Notes: generated by a model not told the origin, from the letters alone. A stretch of 64,000 nucleotides of DNA from Cherax quadricarinatus (GCF_038502225.1 NC_091293.1:10138753-10202752); one strand, 5' to 3'. Positions 45,089 through 55,835 are shown, numbered from the stretch's first letter. Made by a program: numbers and translations.

Positions 45089-47811
45089 ACTGTGGTAGTA
45101 GATGATTTGCCTAAGTATGTGCAGATCCAGGGATTAAAAGAAACAGTTGCAGCACTGAAAGCAGCTAAGGTCAAGTTAGCCTGTCCTGACATACAGACGG
45201 ACACAATTAGTCCAATTGATTTAATTATTGGAAGTGATTATTATCACTGTTTTGTGCAAAATATAGTAAGTAAACATGATGTTCACTTGCTGAAAACAGC
45301 AGGAGGCCACATGATATGTGGTCCCATTCCCTCTCAAAGTGGGAAAGAAGCTGATATTGATTCAGTGGAAAATGTACTAGTTACGAGAATAACCGCTGAT
45401 CATGTACCACAGCAAAAATTATCATTACTGGAAGAAATGAATGAACCAGTTGATAAGTTGTGGGATTTAGATGCGATAGGTATTGATGTAAATAAACCAA
45501 GCCCACAAGAGTCTCAGACTTATAACCAATATTTGGACACTGTCAAATATAAAGATAGACAATATTGGGTTAGGTTACCATGGAAATTAAATCCACCACA
45601 TCTGCCTAGCAACTATCGCATGTCTTTCGGACAGATGAAAGCACAAATACATGAGCTCAGGAAGAATCCAGAGCTACTGACTGTCTATGATAATATCATA
45701 CAAGAACAGTTGGACAATAAATTCATTGAGGAAATAGTCGAAGATAAGTTGAAGACAGAAGCTCATTGTCTCCCGCACCTTGGAGTCAGGAAAGATTCTG
45801 AAACCACTCCACTACGTGTTGTATATAATTGCAGCGCACGTGCAAATAAAGATGTAGCAAGTCTTAATGACTGTCTGATGACCGGACCCTTACTAACTGA
45901 GAAGTTTGGAGACGTGCTTATGAAATTTCGTACAAACCCATTTGCCTACACGGCTGATATTTCCAAAGCTTTCTTAAGAGTAGGACTACAAGAAATAGAT
46001 CGAGATTATACTCGATTCTTGTGGCCTGAAAATCCACATGATCCTCAAAGTCCTGTGAAAACTTATCGTTTCAAATCAGTATTATTTGGTGCAACATCCT
46101 CTCCATTCTTACTAGAAGCTACTCTAAATACACATTTGAAGAAATCTGAAAGTCCCTTCAAAGAAATCTTAAAGAAAAGTTTCTATGTGGACAATCTTCA
46201 AGGTACTGTGAATAAAGAGGAGGATTTGAAATCCTTATACAGAGAAGCTAACAAGGAGATGAAAGAAGCAAATATGCCGTCCTGCTCCACCTCTGGTTAG
46301 TGTGACTTTGTCAATGGTCCAAGTCGGACCGAAACATCGTCGTAAGCTTCTCTCTTTTATGTGCGGGTTATTTGTGTATCGTTCCAGTCACGGTATTGTG
46401 CCTTTTTTGTTATTTATTAAGGGAACTTATCAAGGAAGATTTCCCTGAAACTGAAATTCCTGATTGCAACAATATGCTGGGACTTAATTGGAACACACAG
46501 GAAGATACTTTGAGTCTCAAAAGGATAAACAATAAATCATGCAGTACACTCACTAAACGTAGTTTACTGTCAGAGGTATCACAATGTTTTGATATTCTAG
46601 GACTCGTCTCACCAATTACCATAAAGGGTAAAATACTTATGCAAGATGCATGGAAGCTCAAAATTGGATGGGATGAGAAACTGCCTCTAGAAATGAGTCA
46701 AGCATGGGATGAAATATCCAAGGAGTTTAAACAACTTAATCAAATTAAATTTCCCAGACAAATAAGTCAAGAGGGAAACAAGTACACATTATATGTGTTC
46801 TGTGATGCGTCAACCAGAGGTTATGGCGCTGTAGCTTACATGAGTAATGTTGAAGGAAGTACACTAATTACTTCAAAGGCCAGGGTAGCACCCTTGAAGG
46901 TCAGAACAGTACCGCAATTGGAACTGACAGCACTCTATGTAGGTACAAAATTAGCTGTCTATCTCAACAAAGTACTTGATCATCTCACTATTGAGAAAAC
47001 CGTGATCTGGAGTGATAATGAAGCAGTTCTCCAGTGGTTAAGAAATAATAAGAGTAAGTTGGTCTATGTACAGAACAGAGTAGCAGAAATAAAAGAGATG
47101 CAGAGAGATTATCTCTTTCTCCACGTCTCTACCCAAGAGAATCCAGCTGACATGTTGTCACGTGGTGTCCCACTCAAGAAATTTGTGGATAATAAATTAT
47201 GGCTCCACGGACCGAACTGGCTCTTTAATGAAAATAACTGGCCTCAGCAAAAAGCTCACATTATGCCAGAAGAAACAGTTTGCTTGAACACAGCAGAAAT
47301 AAGTTGTGTAAGTACTGCAGACACAACAGAAATAGTCATTGATGGATCTAAATACTCATCTTTGGGTAAACTCTTAAGAGTTACAGCTCTTGTCTTTAAA
47401 TACATTAAAGGAATAAAACCTGATTATGAATGTCTTGAACCCATTAAATACTGGGTGAAACTAATACAGAAAGATGTTTTCTCTACAGAATATAAATTTC
47501 TAGAAACACAAGATAAATCCCCAAAGAAACCTGTTATGATTAATTCTTTAGGACTTTATCTCGACTCAGAAAAGATTAAAAGATGTCGAGGAAGAATTCA
47601 TAATTCTTCACTACCTAAAGAAGCCATACATCCAATATTGATCCCCAAGAATCATTGGCTAACAAAACTGATTGTACAAAACGCCCACAGTAACGTGTTA
47701 CACGGTGGGGTAGCTGACACACTGTCATATACGACAATCCTACTGGATACCTCAACGTCGACAAAGTGTGAAAAAACAAATAAGGGACTGTATTACTTGT
47801 CGTCACTATGA
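45089..47811 (+). pseudogene. BEL/Pao pol: protease end, reverse transcriptase, RNase H, integrase start
   Basis: RT at about 45560-46270 has LRVVYNCSA, YTADISKAFLR (first catalytic Asp), SVLFGATSSPF and FYVDNL (the BEL form of the Asp box). At about 46277 a foreign 150-base piece interrupts it and adds a stop at 46298-46300. Coding resumes at about 46424 with the connection domain, RNase H (LYVFCDASTRGYGAVAY, WSDNEAVLQW) and the zinc-binding start of integrase (His pair around NAHSNVLHGG). The frame is lost again near 47760. These breaks make the copy non-autonomous. Confidence 0.85.
46277..46423 (+). mobile_element. Short non-BEL insertion in pol, possibly a Penelope-type fragment
   Basis: About 147 bases with no coding homology between two collinear BEL segments. 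It contains a GGTCC/GGACC stem directly followed by GAAAC (46316-46335), as in a hammerhead stem II. The upstream core heptamer is not a proper CUGANGA, so at best this is a dead ribozyme. Confidence 0.5.
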
Positions 47812-48592
47812 TATGCGAGTATGTCAGTATCCAGGTCCACCTCCATATCCCTCTGAAAGAGATTGTCATATCACTCCATTTGAGGTGACAGGTGTAGATT
47901 ACACTGGACCAATAATTTTAACCAAAACAGTTGACAAAGTTCCCATCAAGGTGTACATCTGTTTGTTCACTTGTGCTACAACTAGAGCAGTACATCTAGA
48001 AGTAGCCACTGACATGTCTGCTGAAACCTTTATCAGATTATTCAGAAGGTTTGCATCCAGAAGGGCGTGTCCCAGACTGATGATTTCAGATAATGCAACG
48101 AACTTTGTTGCTGGTGCTGCTTATATAAGCAAGATCTTTGATCAACCAGAAGTACAACAGATGCTGAATCAACGCAGTTGTCGTTGGACATACATTCCTC
48201 CTAAATCTCCATGGCACGGCGGATTTTATGAAAGAATGATCGGCATTGTAAAACATTGTTTAAGGAAGACTCTTCATCGTCAGAGAATAGACTTAGAAGA
48301 ATTCCGTACAGTTGTGACTGAAATAGAAAATAGAGTCAACAACAGACCTCTAACTTATGTTACCGATGATCTGGACAATTTAGAAGTGTTAAGTCCATCT
48401 CATTTACTCCATGGCAGAAGGCTCGAACCTGTTCCTCCCATGAATGATAAAGAAATCATAGAGGATCCTACTTATTTCGAACCTGAGCAACTCAGACGTA
48501 AATTCAAACACCTTAATAAAGTGATTGAACGTTGGGAGAAAATTTGGCGAACACTTCTAGAGAGAACACTTCTATGGAGCTGGTGTTCCTGA
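47768..48592 (+). pseudogene. BEL/Pao integrase
   Basis: A frame of 274 codons begins in the zinc-binding region (CITCRHYDMR). The catalytic core has VTGVDYTGPI (first Asp), LMISDNATNF (second Asp) and WHGGFYERMIG (Glu). The region after the core (NNRPLTYV, LSPSHLLHGRR) precedes a C-terminal DUF5641-like part that is shifted at about 48560 and continues in other frames to a stop near 48896. The enzyme would insert the cDNA, but it is separated from pol by a frameshift. Confidence 0.85.
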
Positions 48593-48896
48593 AAATCATA
48601 AGTCATTAAGACCTGGTGACATAATGATTATTGACAATGATGGTCCGAGGTCCCAATGGCCACTTGGAAAAATTGTGACCATATCCTGATGCAAATGGAA
48701 TTGTCAGGACAGTTGATGTTTTGAGCAAAGGTGTAGTGAATAAGCGGACAATAAATAAACTAGTACCGTTAGAATTACACAGTGTTGAAAACAAAATTAG
48801 TGATTCTCCAGAAACCACACAGACTAAAGCTGTTCAGAAAAGACAAGCAGCAGTGGTGGCGAATGAGAAAATCAAATTAATGTTAAGTGATGAATA

Positions 48897-49404
48897 GTTC
48901 ACCTGCAGCGAACCTCCGCCGCTCCCCAGTGTGGAGAAATTTTCTCCAGGAGGGGGGTATCAGCCCCTTTCAGCCCCTTCAGCCCCTTTCAGCCCTGAGG
49001 GGCCCAGCCCTCTCAGAAGGGGCAAGCATCTTGTTTACTGCTACAGCGAGTAATTGATAGCAGATCCAGTATGAGTATGGGACGTGGTCGCTTCGACCGA
49101 TGCTCCTGCAGTGTTGTAAAGTGTATTTTAATAAGAGACAGTCCATCTCTTACCTTAGCAGGACAATTAAGGAAAATTTTGCTCCCACTTTATTACCATA
49201 GTAAAGATAGTGGACATTGTTGTCTATGCTTAAGACAGCAAGATTTAAACATTCTGCTTTGCCTCATGGAGGAAGTGGCAAGGAAGCAAAAGTACTAGGT
49301 CAGCTTTTCCTTTGTGCTGGGGGCAGTGACGGCGTGGGGTGCTGTGGCGTCTTCAGATTACTTTTGACTCTACTGAGAGTGACACTGATGCCAGGATAAC
49401 CAAC
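48897..49404 (+). other. BEL/Pao 3' non-coding region with purine tract and CAGCCCC repeats
   Basis: A purine run AGGAGGGGGG at 48948-48957 is a good polypurine tract. It is followed by several copies of TCAGCCCCTT and a GC-rich hairpin. Because a polypurine tract normally sits directly before the 3' LTR, the true LTR may start near 48958. Confidence 0.55.
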
Positions 49405-50001
49405 AAAGAACGATCTGTGCGTTAGTGTGAACAAAGTGTCTCATAAAACACAATAAACACTTAAGAGAAGTGTTATCAGCTTCTTTAGTGATAAGATTGT
49501 GAACAATAAAGACAAATCTTGTGGAACATAGTGTACCAGAGTGCGCATTCCTAGACTATGGAAGACGTGGACATCCAAGGACACTTCAGCTTCTATCAAG
49601 TCACCGATACCTGTCGAAGGTGTGAAGAGCACCATAGCTCACGCTACAAGAGCAAGGTAGGTTACGAATTTCTTGTAGTACGGGGGACTGCGCAGTTCTT
49701 GAGTCGCAAGGAGTTTGTAATCAACCTATAGTCGGCAGTTAGGTGCGGACTTTTGAGTCCACACAAGTAAGTTTGTCAGCCATCAGTGAATGAAATATGC
49801 TGACATAACACCCCCTAGGGGTAAATTATTGTTTACATAATATGATCTATTCCAGCCCGTTGAGAGATGATCATGACAACAATTCAAGACCTCGTCTGCA
49901 GGGGCGGCTGTGTAGACGATTTGCTGTCTTTTATCAGCTAAGTGCTCCCTATATTTAAATTTATAAATAATAAGTTTAGCTGGAAATGCCATTTCTCAAC
50001 A
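49405..50001 (+). repeat. BEL/Pao 3' LTR (or its 3' 597 bases)
   Basis: Direct repeat of 42117-42713. It is followed at once by a CR1 fragment in the other flank. Confidence 0.88.
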
Positions 50002-50297
50002 GAGGTCCCTGAATCTGCACTCTCTCGAAAGGCGTAGAATTAGGGGGGATATGATCGAGGTGTATAAATGGAAAACAGGAATAAATAAAAGGGATGTAAA
50101 TTGTGTGCTGAAAATTTCCAGCCAAGACAGGACTCGCAGCAATGGTTTCAAGTTGTAAAAATTTAGATTCAGGAAGGATATAGGAAATCACTGGTTTGGT
50201 AATAGAGTTGTGAATGAGTGGAACAAGCTCCCGAGTACAGTTATTGAGGCTAAAGCGTTGTGTAGTTTTAAAAATAGGTTAGATAAATACATGAGTG
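50002..50297 (+). mobile_element. CR1-type RT C-terminal fragment
   Basis: Encodes NLHSLERRRIRGDMIEVYKW..., RTRSNGFKL and HWFGNRVVNEWNKLPS, the typical end of a CR1 RT, with one stop at 50156-50158. It breaks off at KYMSG and passes into LINE-B sequence. Confidence 0.75.
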
Positions 50298-50760
50298 GGT
50301 GTGGGTGGGTGGTTCCTGAACCTGTATTCCCTGGAACGCAGGCGGGAGAGATACATGATTATATACACCTGGAAAATCTTAGAGGGACTAGTACCGAACT
50401 TGCACACGAAAATCACTCACTACGAAAGCAAAAGACTTGGCAGACGATGCAACATCCCCCCAATGAAAAGCAGGGGTGTCACTAGCACGTTAAGAGACCA
50501 TACAATAAGTGTCAGGGGCCCGAGACTGTTCAACTGCCTCCCAGCATACATAAGGCGGATTACCAACAGACCCCTGGCAGTCTTCAAGCTGGCACTGGAC
50601 AAGCACCTAAAGTCGGTTCCTGATCAGCCGGGCTGTGGCTCGTACGTTGGTTTGCGTGCAGCCAGCAGTAACAGCCTGGTTGATCAGGCTCTGATCCACC
50701 AGGAGGCCTGGTCACAGACCGGGCCGCGGGGGCGTTGACCCCCGGAACTTTCTCCAGGTA
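50298..50760 (+). mobile_element. LINE-B 3' fragment
   Basis: Frame to 50738 encodes LYSLERRRERYMIIYTWKI and SVPDQPGCGSYVGL, matching the C-terminus of the LINE-B copy at 14322-14753, plus its GC-rich 3' UTR. Confidence 0.82.
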
Positions 50761-50764
50761 AACT

Positions 50765-51990
50765 CTAGGTACGCGTAGGCATTGCTGTCTTGGTTTAAGG
50801 TTGCTGCTTACCATAACCCCCAAGTCCTTTTCGCAATCTGTATGGCTAAGTTCTACATCATTTAACTTATAAAAGCTAGGGTTATGGACACTCCCGAGCT
50901 TCAGAACCTTGCATTTATTTACATTGAACTGCATCTGCCATTTTTCTGACCAAGAATCGAGTTTGTCTAAATCCTTCTGAAGTTCCCTAACATCTACGTT
51001 TGAATTAATTATCCTACCTATCTTTGTGTCATCGGCGAATTTGCTCATATCACTTGTAATACCCTCATCAAGGTCATTGATATATATTATAAACAACAAT
51101 GGGCCTAAGACTGATCCCTTTGGTACGCAACTTGTTACAGATCCCACTCGGATTTAACCCCATTTATGGACACTCTTTGCTTCCTGTCTGTGAACCATGA
51201 CTCGATTCACGAGAGCACTTTTCCCCCAATGCCATGAGCTGCCACTTTCTTTAACAGTCTTTGGTGCGGAACTCTATCAAAATCCTTACTAAAATCTAAG
51301 TAAATAATATCAAATTCTTTATCGTGATCAACAACCTCAAAAGCTTTTCTGAAGAAAGTTAATAAATTAGTTAGACAAGAACGGCCTCTCGTGAATCCAT
51401 GCTGAGTATCATTAACCAAGCTATGCTTATCGAGATGGCTTCTTATAATCTCAGCTATAATTGACTCTAGTAATTTGTCTACAATTGAGGTTAGGCTTAT
51501 TGGACGGTAATTTGACGGTAACGGCTTGTCCCCTGCTTTAAAAATAGGAATTACATTGGCCATCTTCCACATATCAGACACTACACCTGTTTGAAGAGAT
51601 AAATTAAAAATATTAGTTAATGGTTCACAGAGTTCCATTTTGCATTCCTTAAGAACCCTTGAAAAAACCTCATCAGGACCCGGCGTCTTATTTTGCTTCA
51701 GTCTATCTGCTTCACAACCATTTCACTAGTGACTGTGATGTTACGTAATTTATCTTCTTCTAGCCCACTATAAAAATTAATTACTGGTATATTGTTAGTG
51801 TCTTCCTGTGTAAAAACCGAGAGAAAATAATTATTTAAAATCGAGCACATTTCATTCTCTTTGTCAGTAAGATGCCCATAGTTATTTTTAAGGGGACCTA
51901 TCTTATCTCTAACTTTTGTTCTATAGACCTGGAAAAAACTCTTTGGGTTAGTTTTCGAATCCCTAGCAACTTTAATTTCATAGTCCCCTT
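50765..51990 (-). pseudogene. CR1-B RT, copy 3
   Basis: Pieces 51638-51207 ([25 protein letters not shown], first catalytic Asp) and 51147-50765 ([24 protein letters not shown]) in different frames. A lesion near 51140-51200 spoils the VPQG region. It is truncated at the left, where the reading runs artificially into LINE-B. Confidence 0.8.
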
Positions 51991-52070
51991 TAGCTTTTCT
52001 TGAACATCAAAATGGTATACAATACCGACAGGTTGGTAGGTAAGACACACAGGCAACAGTTAGGCAACTT

Positions 52071-52116
52071 TATTCCGAAACGTTTCGACTACACAGTAGG
52101 CTTCTTCAGTCCAATA
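52071..52116 (-). ncRNA. Hammerhead ribozyme 8
   Basis: On the minus strand: CTGAAGA (52109-52103), stem II GCCTAC-TGT-GTAGTC with one mismatch, GAAAC (52086-52082) and GTT. Stem I is TATT/AATA outside with a disturbed inner part. Confidence 0.7.
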
Positions 52117-52592
52117 CAGAAAGTAGGCAGGAACAGTAGAGATGTGAAGACGATGTAATCAGTCCATCACCCTTGAAGTCGTAGAATTTGAGGTTGTCAG
52201 TCCCTCAGCCTGGAGAAGTTCAGTTCCACAGTCAGGAACTATCTGAAGATCAAGCGACAGTGCGGAGACTTAAATACTGTCGGAAGGAGAGGTGCATAGT
52301 AGTAGTAGTGAGATTGTAGCCACTGAGAGGTCATGTCCCTCTCAGATCCAACAATTCTCACTTGAAAAGGTTGTCCAAGGTGTTTTCTGTACCAAGATGC
52401 CATGTGTTGCAGTGTCTAACAAGATGAACATCAAAATGGTATACAACACCGACAGGTTGGCCGGTAAGACGCATATTCAACAGTTAGGCAACTTCTCAAG
52501 GCTGAGGGACTGGTAACCTCAAATTCTACGACTTCAAGGGTGATGGACTGATTACATCGTCTTCACATCTCTACTGTTCCTCCTACTTTCTG

Positions 52593-52638
52593 TATTCGAC
52601 TGAAGAAGCCTACTGTGTAGGCGAAACGTTTCGGAATA
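52593..52638 (+). ncRNA. Hammerhead ribozyme 9
   Basis: CTGAAGA at 52600-52606, stem II GCCTAC-TGT-GTAGGC, GAAAC at 52623-52627, GTT. Stem I pairs TATT-CGA (52593-52599) with TCG-g-AATA (52631-52638). Confidence 0.85.
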
Positions 52639-52667
52639 AAGTTGCCTAACTGTTGCCTATGTGTCTT

Positions 52668-53837
52668 AGCTTTTCTTATCCCCTTTTTAACGTCCCTCTT
52701 AATGTCAATATACTGATTCATAAGATGACCCTCCCCTCTTTTGATACGCCTATAAATTCCTTTCTTATGCCATAGTAGATATTTGAGCCTATTATTCATC
52801 CACTTTGGGTCATTTCTATTTGATCTAATTTCTTTATACGGGATAAACGTTCTTTGAGCAGCATGTATAGTGTTCAGAAAACTGTCATATTGATAGCTCT
52901 CTTCGTTACTCCAGTCAACAGATGATAAGTGTTCTCTAAGCCCATCGTAATCTGCTAAGCGAAAATCTGGGACTGCTACTAAGTTATCGCTACTATCATA
53001 CTTCCATTCAATGCTAAATGTAATTGATTTGTGGTCGCTAGCACCCAGTTCCTCTGAAATTTCTAAATTATTAACAAGGGATTCATTATTTGCCAGAACT
53101 AAGTCAAGCAGGTTATTACCCCTTGTAGGTTCTGTCACAAACTGCTTCAAAACACAATCCTTAACTACTTCTAAGAAATCGTATGATTCTAAATTCCCAG
53201 TCAAGAAATTCCAATCAATATGACTAAAGTTAAAGTCTCCTAGAATTACTACATTATCGTGCCTTGTGGCCCTAACAATTTCCTCCCATAGTAGTCTCCC
53301 TTGGTTCCTATCTAAGTTTGGAGGACGGTATATCACACCTAAAATCAATTTTTCATGCCCCTCTGAAAATTCTATCCAAACAGACTCTGTATGTGTAACT
53401 TCAGACTTAATACCCGTTTTTATGCAACAGTTCAAGCGATCTCGGACATACAATGCCACCCCACCCCCCTTCCCGATACTTTTATCTACTTGGAACAATT
53501 TAAAACCTTGAATGTGACATTCCGCAGGCATGTCCCGATTTTTCATATTGAACCACGTCTCAGTTAAGGCAAATACATCAATGTTACCTGCACTAGCAAC
53601 TAGTCTCAACTCGTCCATCTTATTCCTAGCACTTCGACTATTTGTGTAATATATACTTAAGGACCCTCCTTTCTCTTTACCCTTCCTACTTCTTTCTGTT
53701 ATTCCTCTAAACCTATTACTGTCCTTGTCAATTAGTGCCACTGGCTTTCCAATATCTACCTCATTTTGCCTATTACTAGTTCTCCTAGTACTCATATTGC
53801 TACACTGCGACTTCACTGTTTTCCCGCCAAAACCCAT
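52668..53837 (-). pseudogene. CR1-B ORF2 N-terminal part: APE endonuclease
   Basis: The most complete CR1-B endonuclease here: a 5' leader (MGFGGKTV), SIYYTNSRSARNK, FALTETWFN (catalytic Glu), GVIYRPP, VILGDFNFSHIDW, LDLVLANNES and ELGASDHKSI (catalytic Asp-His). It is open from 53837 to the nested module; residues beyond 52668 toward 52563 are module read-through. It would nick the target DNA for priming. Confidence 0.82.
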
Positions 53838-53851
53838 ACCACTAACTATTC

Positions 53852-54349
53852 CTAGTTTAAAGACCTAACAGCTCCCTCCACTGCGTTGGCAAGTGCTCCC
53901 ACCCCACACCTAGATAAGTGAACCCCATCCCTGGCATACATGTCATTTCTGCCATAGAAGAGGTCCCAGTTGTCAATGAATGTTACCGCATTTTCCTTAC
54001 AGTATCTGTCCAGCCAGCAATTGACACCAATTGCTCTGGACAACCCCAGGAAAACACACTCTCTGCCTCCTACTCCTATCCTTCAAGCAGAATGCCCTAT
54101 CCATGTACCTAATCTGGCTATCCCCAACAACAACAATGTTTTTACCTTCCTTGGCGACGTCCGTCGTGATGTTCCCAGTAGTCGACTCACATTCGTTAGG
54201 TAGCACTACACCTTCACTTGTGGAATTCGTCAAGACGTTCTCGATGGTTTTCGTTGGGGTTTCTAGGGATGTCTCATTCACGTCACCCAATGCTTCCTTG
54301 GTGCTCGTTGTGACATTCCCAGTAGAACACCCACATTCGTCAGGTATCT
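53852..54349 (-). pseudogene. CR1-B ORF1, partial copy with a central deletion
   Basis: Starts abruptly at PDECGCSTG, keeps block I GDSQ and RVCFPG. It then jumps at about 54045, by a deletion that also shifts frame, to LSRAIGVNCWLD and the block V DGVHLS. The GGND block is lost, so no esterase can be made. Confidence 0.78.
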
Positions 54350-54446
54350 ACCTCGTTCTGCTTGTTACTAGTTCCCCTAGAAGTCATAATATGACTACCC
54401 TGGGACTTCACTGTTTTCCTGCCAAAACCAATACCACTAACTATTC

Positions 54447-55282
54447 CTAGTTTAAAGTCCTAACAGCTCCCTCCACTGCAGTTGCCAGTGTCTCAACCCC
54501 AGACCTAGATAAGTGAACCCCATCCCTGGCATACATGTCATTTCTGCCATAGAAGAAGTCCCAGTTGTCTATTAATGTTACCGCACTTTCCTTACAGTAT
54601 TTGTCCAGGCAGCAATTGACACCAATTGCCCTGGACAACCATTCATTTCCAACTCCTCTCCTTGGCAAAATACCACACATGACAGGGTTCCCACCCTTTC
54701 TCCTAATTATCTCTATTGCTAACCTATACCTGCTAATCAGGTCTTCACTCCTTCGTCTGCCAACATTGTTGCCTCCAGCAATGAGACAGATAATAGGATT
54801 GCTCCCATTACCTCTCATGATGTCATCCAGATGGCTAACAATATCCTCCATCCCAGCCCCAGGAAAGCAAACCCTCTGTCTCCTACTCCTGTCTTTCAAG
54901 CAGAACGCCCTATCCATGTACCTAACTTGGCTATTCCCAACAACAACAACAACAATATTCTTACCTTCCTTGGTGTCGTTCGTCGTGGCGTTCCCAGTAG
55001 TTGACTCACATACGTCAGGTAGCACAGAGAATGCATTAGATGTTTCCACAACAGTTTCCACAGCAGTCTCTTTCTTCTTCATCGTTTCTACCTTTCCATT
55101 CGTCTTCTTGATCGTCAACTTCGTTCCATGCTGTCCAGCCACTGTCCAGTTTCCCTTCTTGACCTGAGGACTCAAAACAGGAGGACTGCTACGAATCTTC
55201 TTATTTTCCTCGGTCAGTCGCCGAATCTCCATCTTCGCCATCCTCAATTCTTCCTTAAGCTGTTGGTAAAGTTGTTCGATGG
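54447..55282 (-). pseudogene. CR1-B ORF1: esterase with two Asp-to-Asn changes
   Basis: Open from about 55282 to a stop at 54447. The family start ATG is ATA here, so the frame only appears to begin at 55247. It has a coiled coil (QLYQQLKEELRMAKMEIRRL), linker, and an esterase domain of the SGNH type. Block I reads VVGNSQ instead of VVGDSQ and block III AGGNN instead of AGGND. The nucleophile Ser, the block III Asn and the block V Asp/His (DGVHLS) remain. Both changes are G-to-A on the coding strand. The frame is otherwise intact, and activity is doubtful but not excluded. Confidence 0.8.
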
Positions 55283-55309
55283 AGGGTATCTTGGTTCAGT
55301 CCGTAGAGA

Positions 55310-55552
55310 GCACACTCGACACCTTGGGTAGTTTCAAATTTAGGTTGGATAAATGCATGAATGAGAGGGGTTGGATTTTAGTGGGACTTGCATATGGGTG
55401 GATAGAGTTATCAGAGCTTATTTCTTGGGTAGTTTTGAAAATTTGGTTGGGTAAATATTTTGTTAGTGAGATGGATTGTAAAGGACCTGCCTAGTATGGG
55501 CCAACAAGCCTGCTGCAGTGATCCTCCTTTCTTATGTTCTTATGTTCTTATA
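55310..55552 (+). mobile_element. CR1-B 3' end with 8-9-bp tail repeats
   Basis: Plus strand: SFKFRLDKCMNE coding, a Gly/Trp-rich end and CTGCAGTGATCCTCC, then a terminal run of TTCTTATG-type repeats (about 55529-55552). Short terminal repeats of this kind are the hallmark of CR1 3' ends. Confidence 0.85.
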
Positions 55553-55619
55553 TCAGAACAGAAAGTAATAAAGGATAAACTCAAAATCCACTAAAATCGA
55601 TTTGTTTCATACACCCCAG
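55553..55619 (+). other. Unique intron remnant before exon E
   Basis: AT-rich, with TTTGTTTCATACACCCCAG forming the 3' splice site of exon E. Confidence 0.6.
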
Positions 55620-55835
55620 CAACTAGTATTTCATACGTGGAGGAGAGGCAACAGAGAGTGATTCCATACACCATCCTTCTTCAGGCGAAGTTCCGGGAGC
55701 CAGAGCTGGACAACCGGGGTCTGCGAGTGGGGCAGGAGTGGACACTGAGGGCACGGGACTACAGCAAGTATACCTGTCGAGCCAACAACGTGTATGGTAC
55801 CCACACCTCTCGTCAAGTTGTCCTGCTGGTGTCAG
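55620..55835 (+). CDS. Host gene exon E: C-terminal half of an Ig domain (D5-like)
   Basis: The acceptor CACCCCAG ends at 55619 and the donor GTACTC starts at 55836. It is phase 1 at both ends with 71 codons. It reads from TSISYVEERQQRVIPYTILL through RGLRVGQEWTLRARDY to the F-strand SKYTCRANNVYG and the G-strand SRQVVLLVS. Tyr-x-Cys and Ala-x-Asn-x-x-Gly are the standard I-set ending, so this domain has its F-strand Cys and would pair with the B-strand Cys of exon D. Exon D ends in phase 0, so direct D-E splicing would shift the frame into an early stop; an intervening exon is required. The exon sits in 280 bases of non-repeat DNA between two retroelements, and its donor is the first bases of CR1-A copy 6. 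Confidence 0.8.

Larger units (their letters stand above)
42117..50001 (+). mobile_element. BEL/Pao LTR retrotransposon
   Basis: Two direct copies of about 597 bases (42117-42713 and 49405-50001) flank gag, protease, RT, RNase H and integrase coding on the + strand. Domain order and motifs are those of BEL/Pao. No target duplication is evident between the left and right flanks, and the left end abuts CR1-B. Confidence 0.93.
52002..52667. mobile_element. 666-bp Penelope-like foldback module with 10-bp target duplication
   Basis: AGCTTTTCTT at 51992-52001 and 52668-52677 flanks an insert with a leftward unit (terminal hairpin 52014, hammerhead 8), a partial second leftward end (from 52426) and a rightward 3' end (hammerhead 9). 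No coding sequence. CR1-B is perfectly collinear across it. Confidence 0.88.
50765..55290 (-). mobile_element. CR1-B copy 3 (minus strand), with internal duplication and nested Penelope module
   Basis: Order on the minus strand: ORF1 (55282-54447), the first about 80 bases of ORF2, then a second partial ORF1 (54349-53852), ORF2 endonuclease (53837-52668), nested module (52667-52002), and RT (51990-50765). The 3' end is missing. The ORF1/ORF2-start segment is thus duplicated in tandem. Confidence 0.82.
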
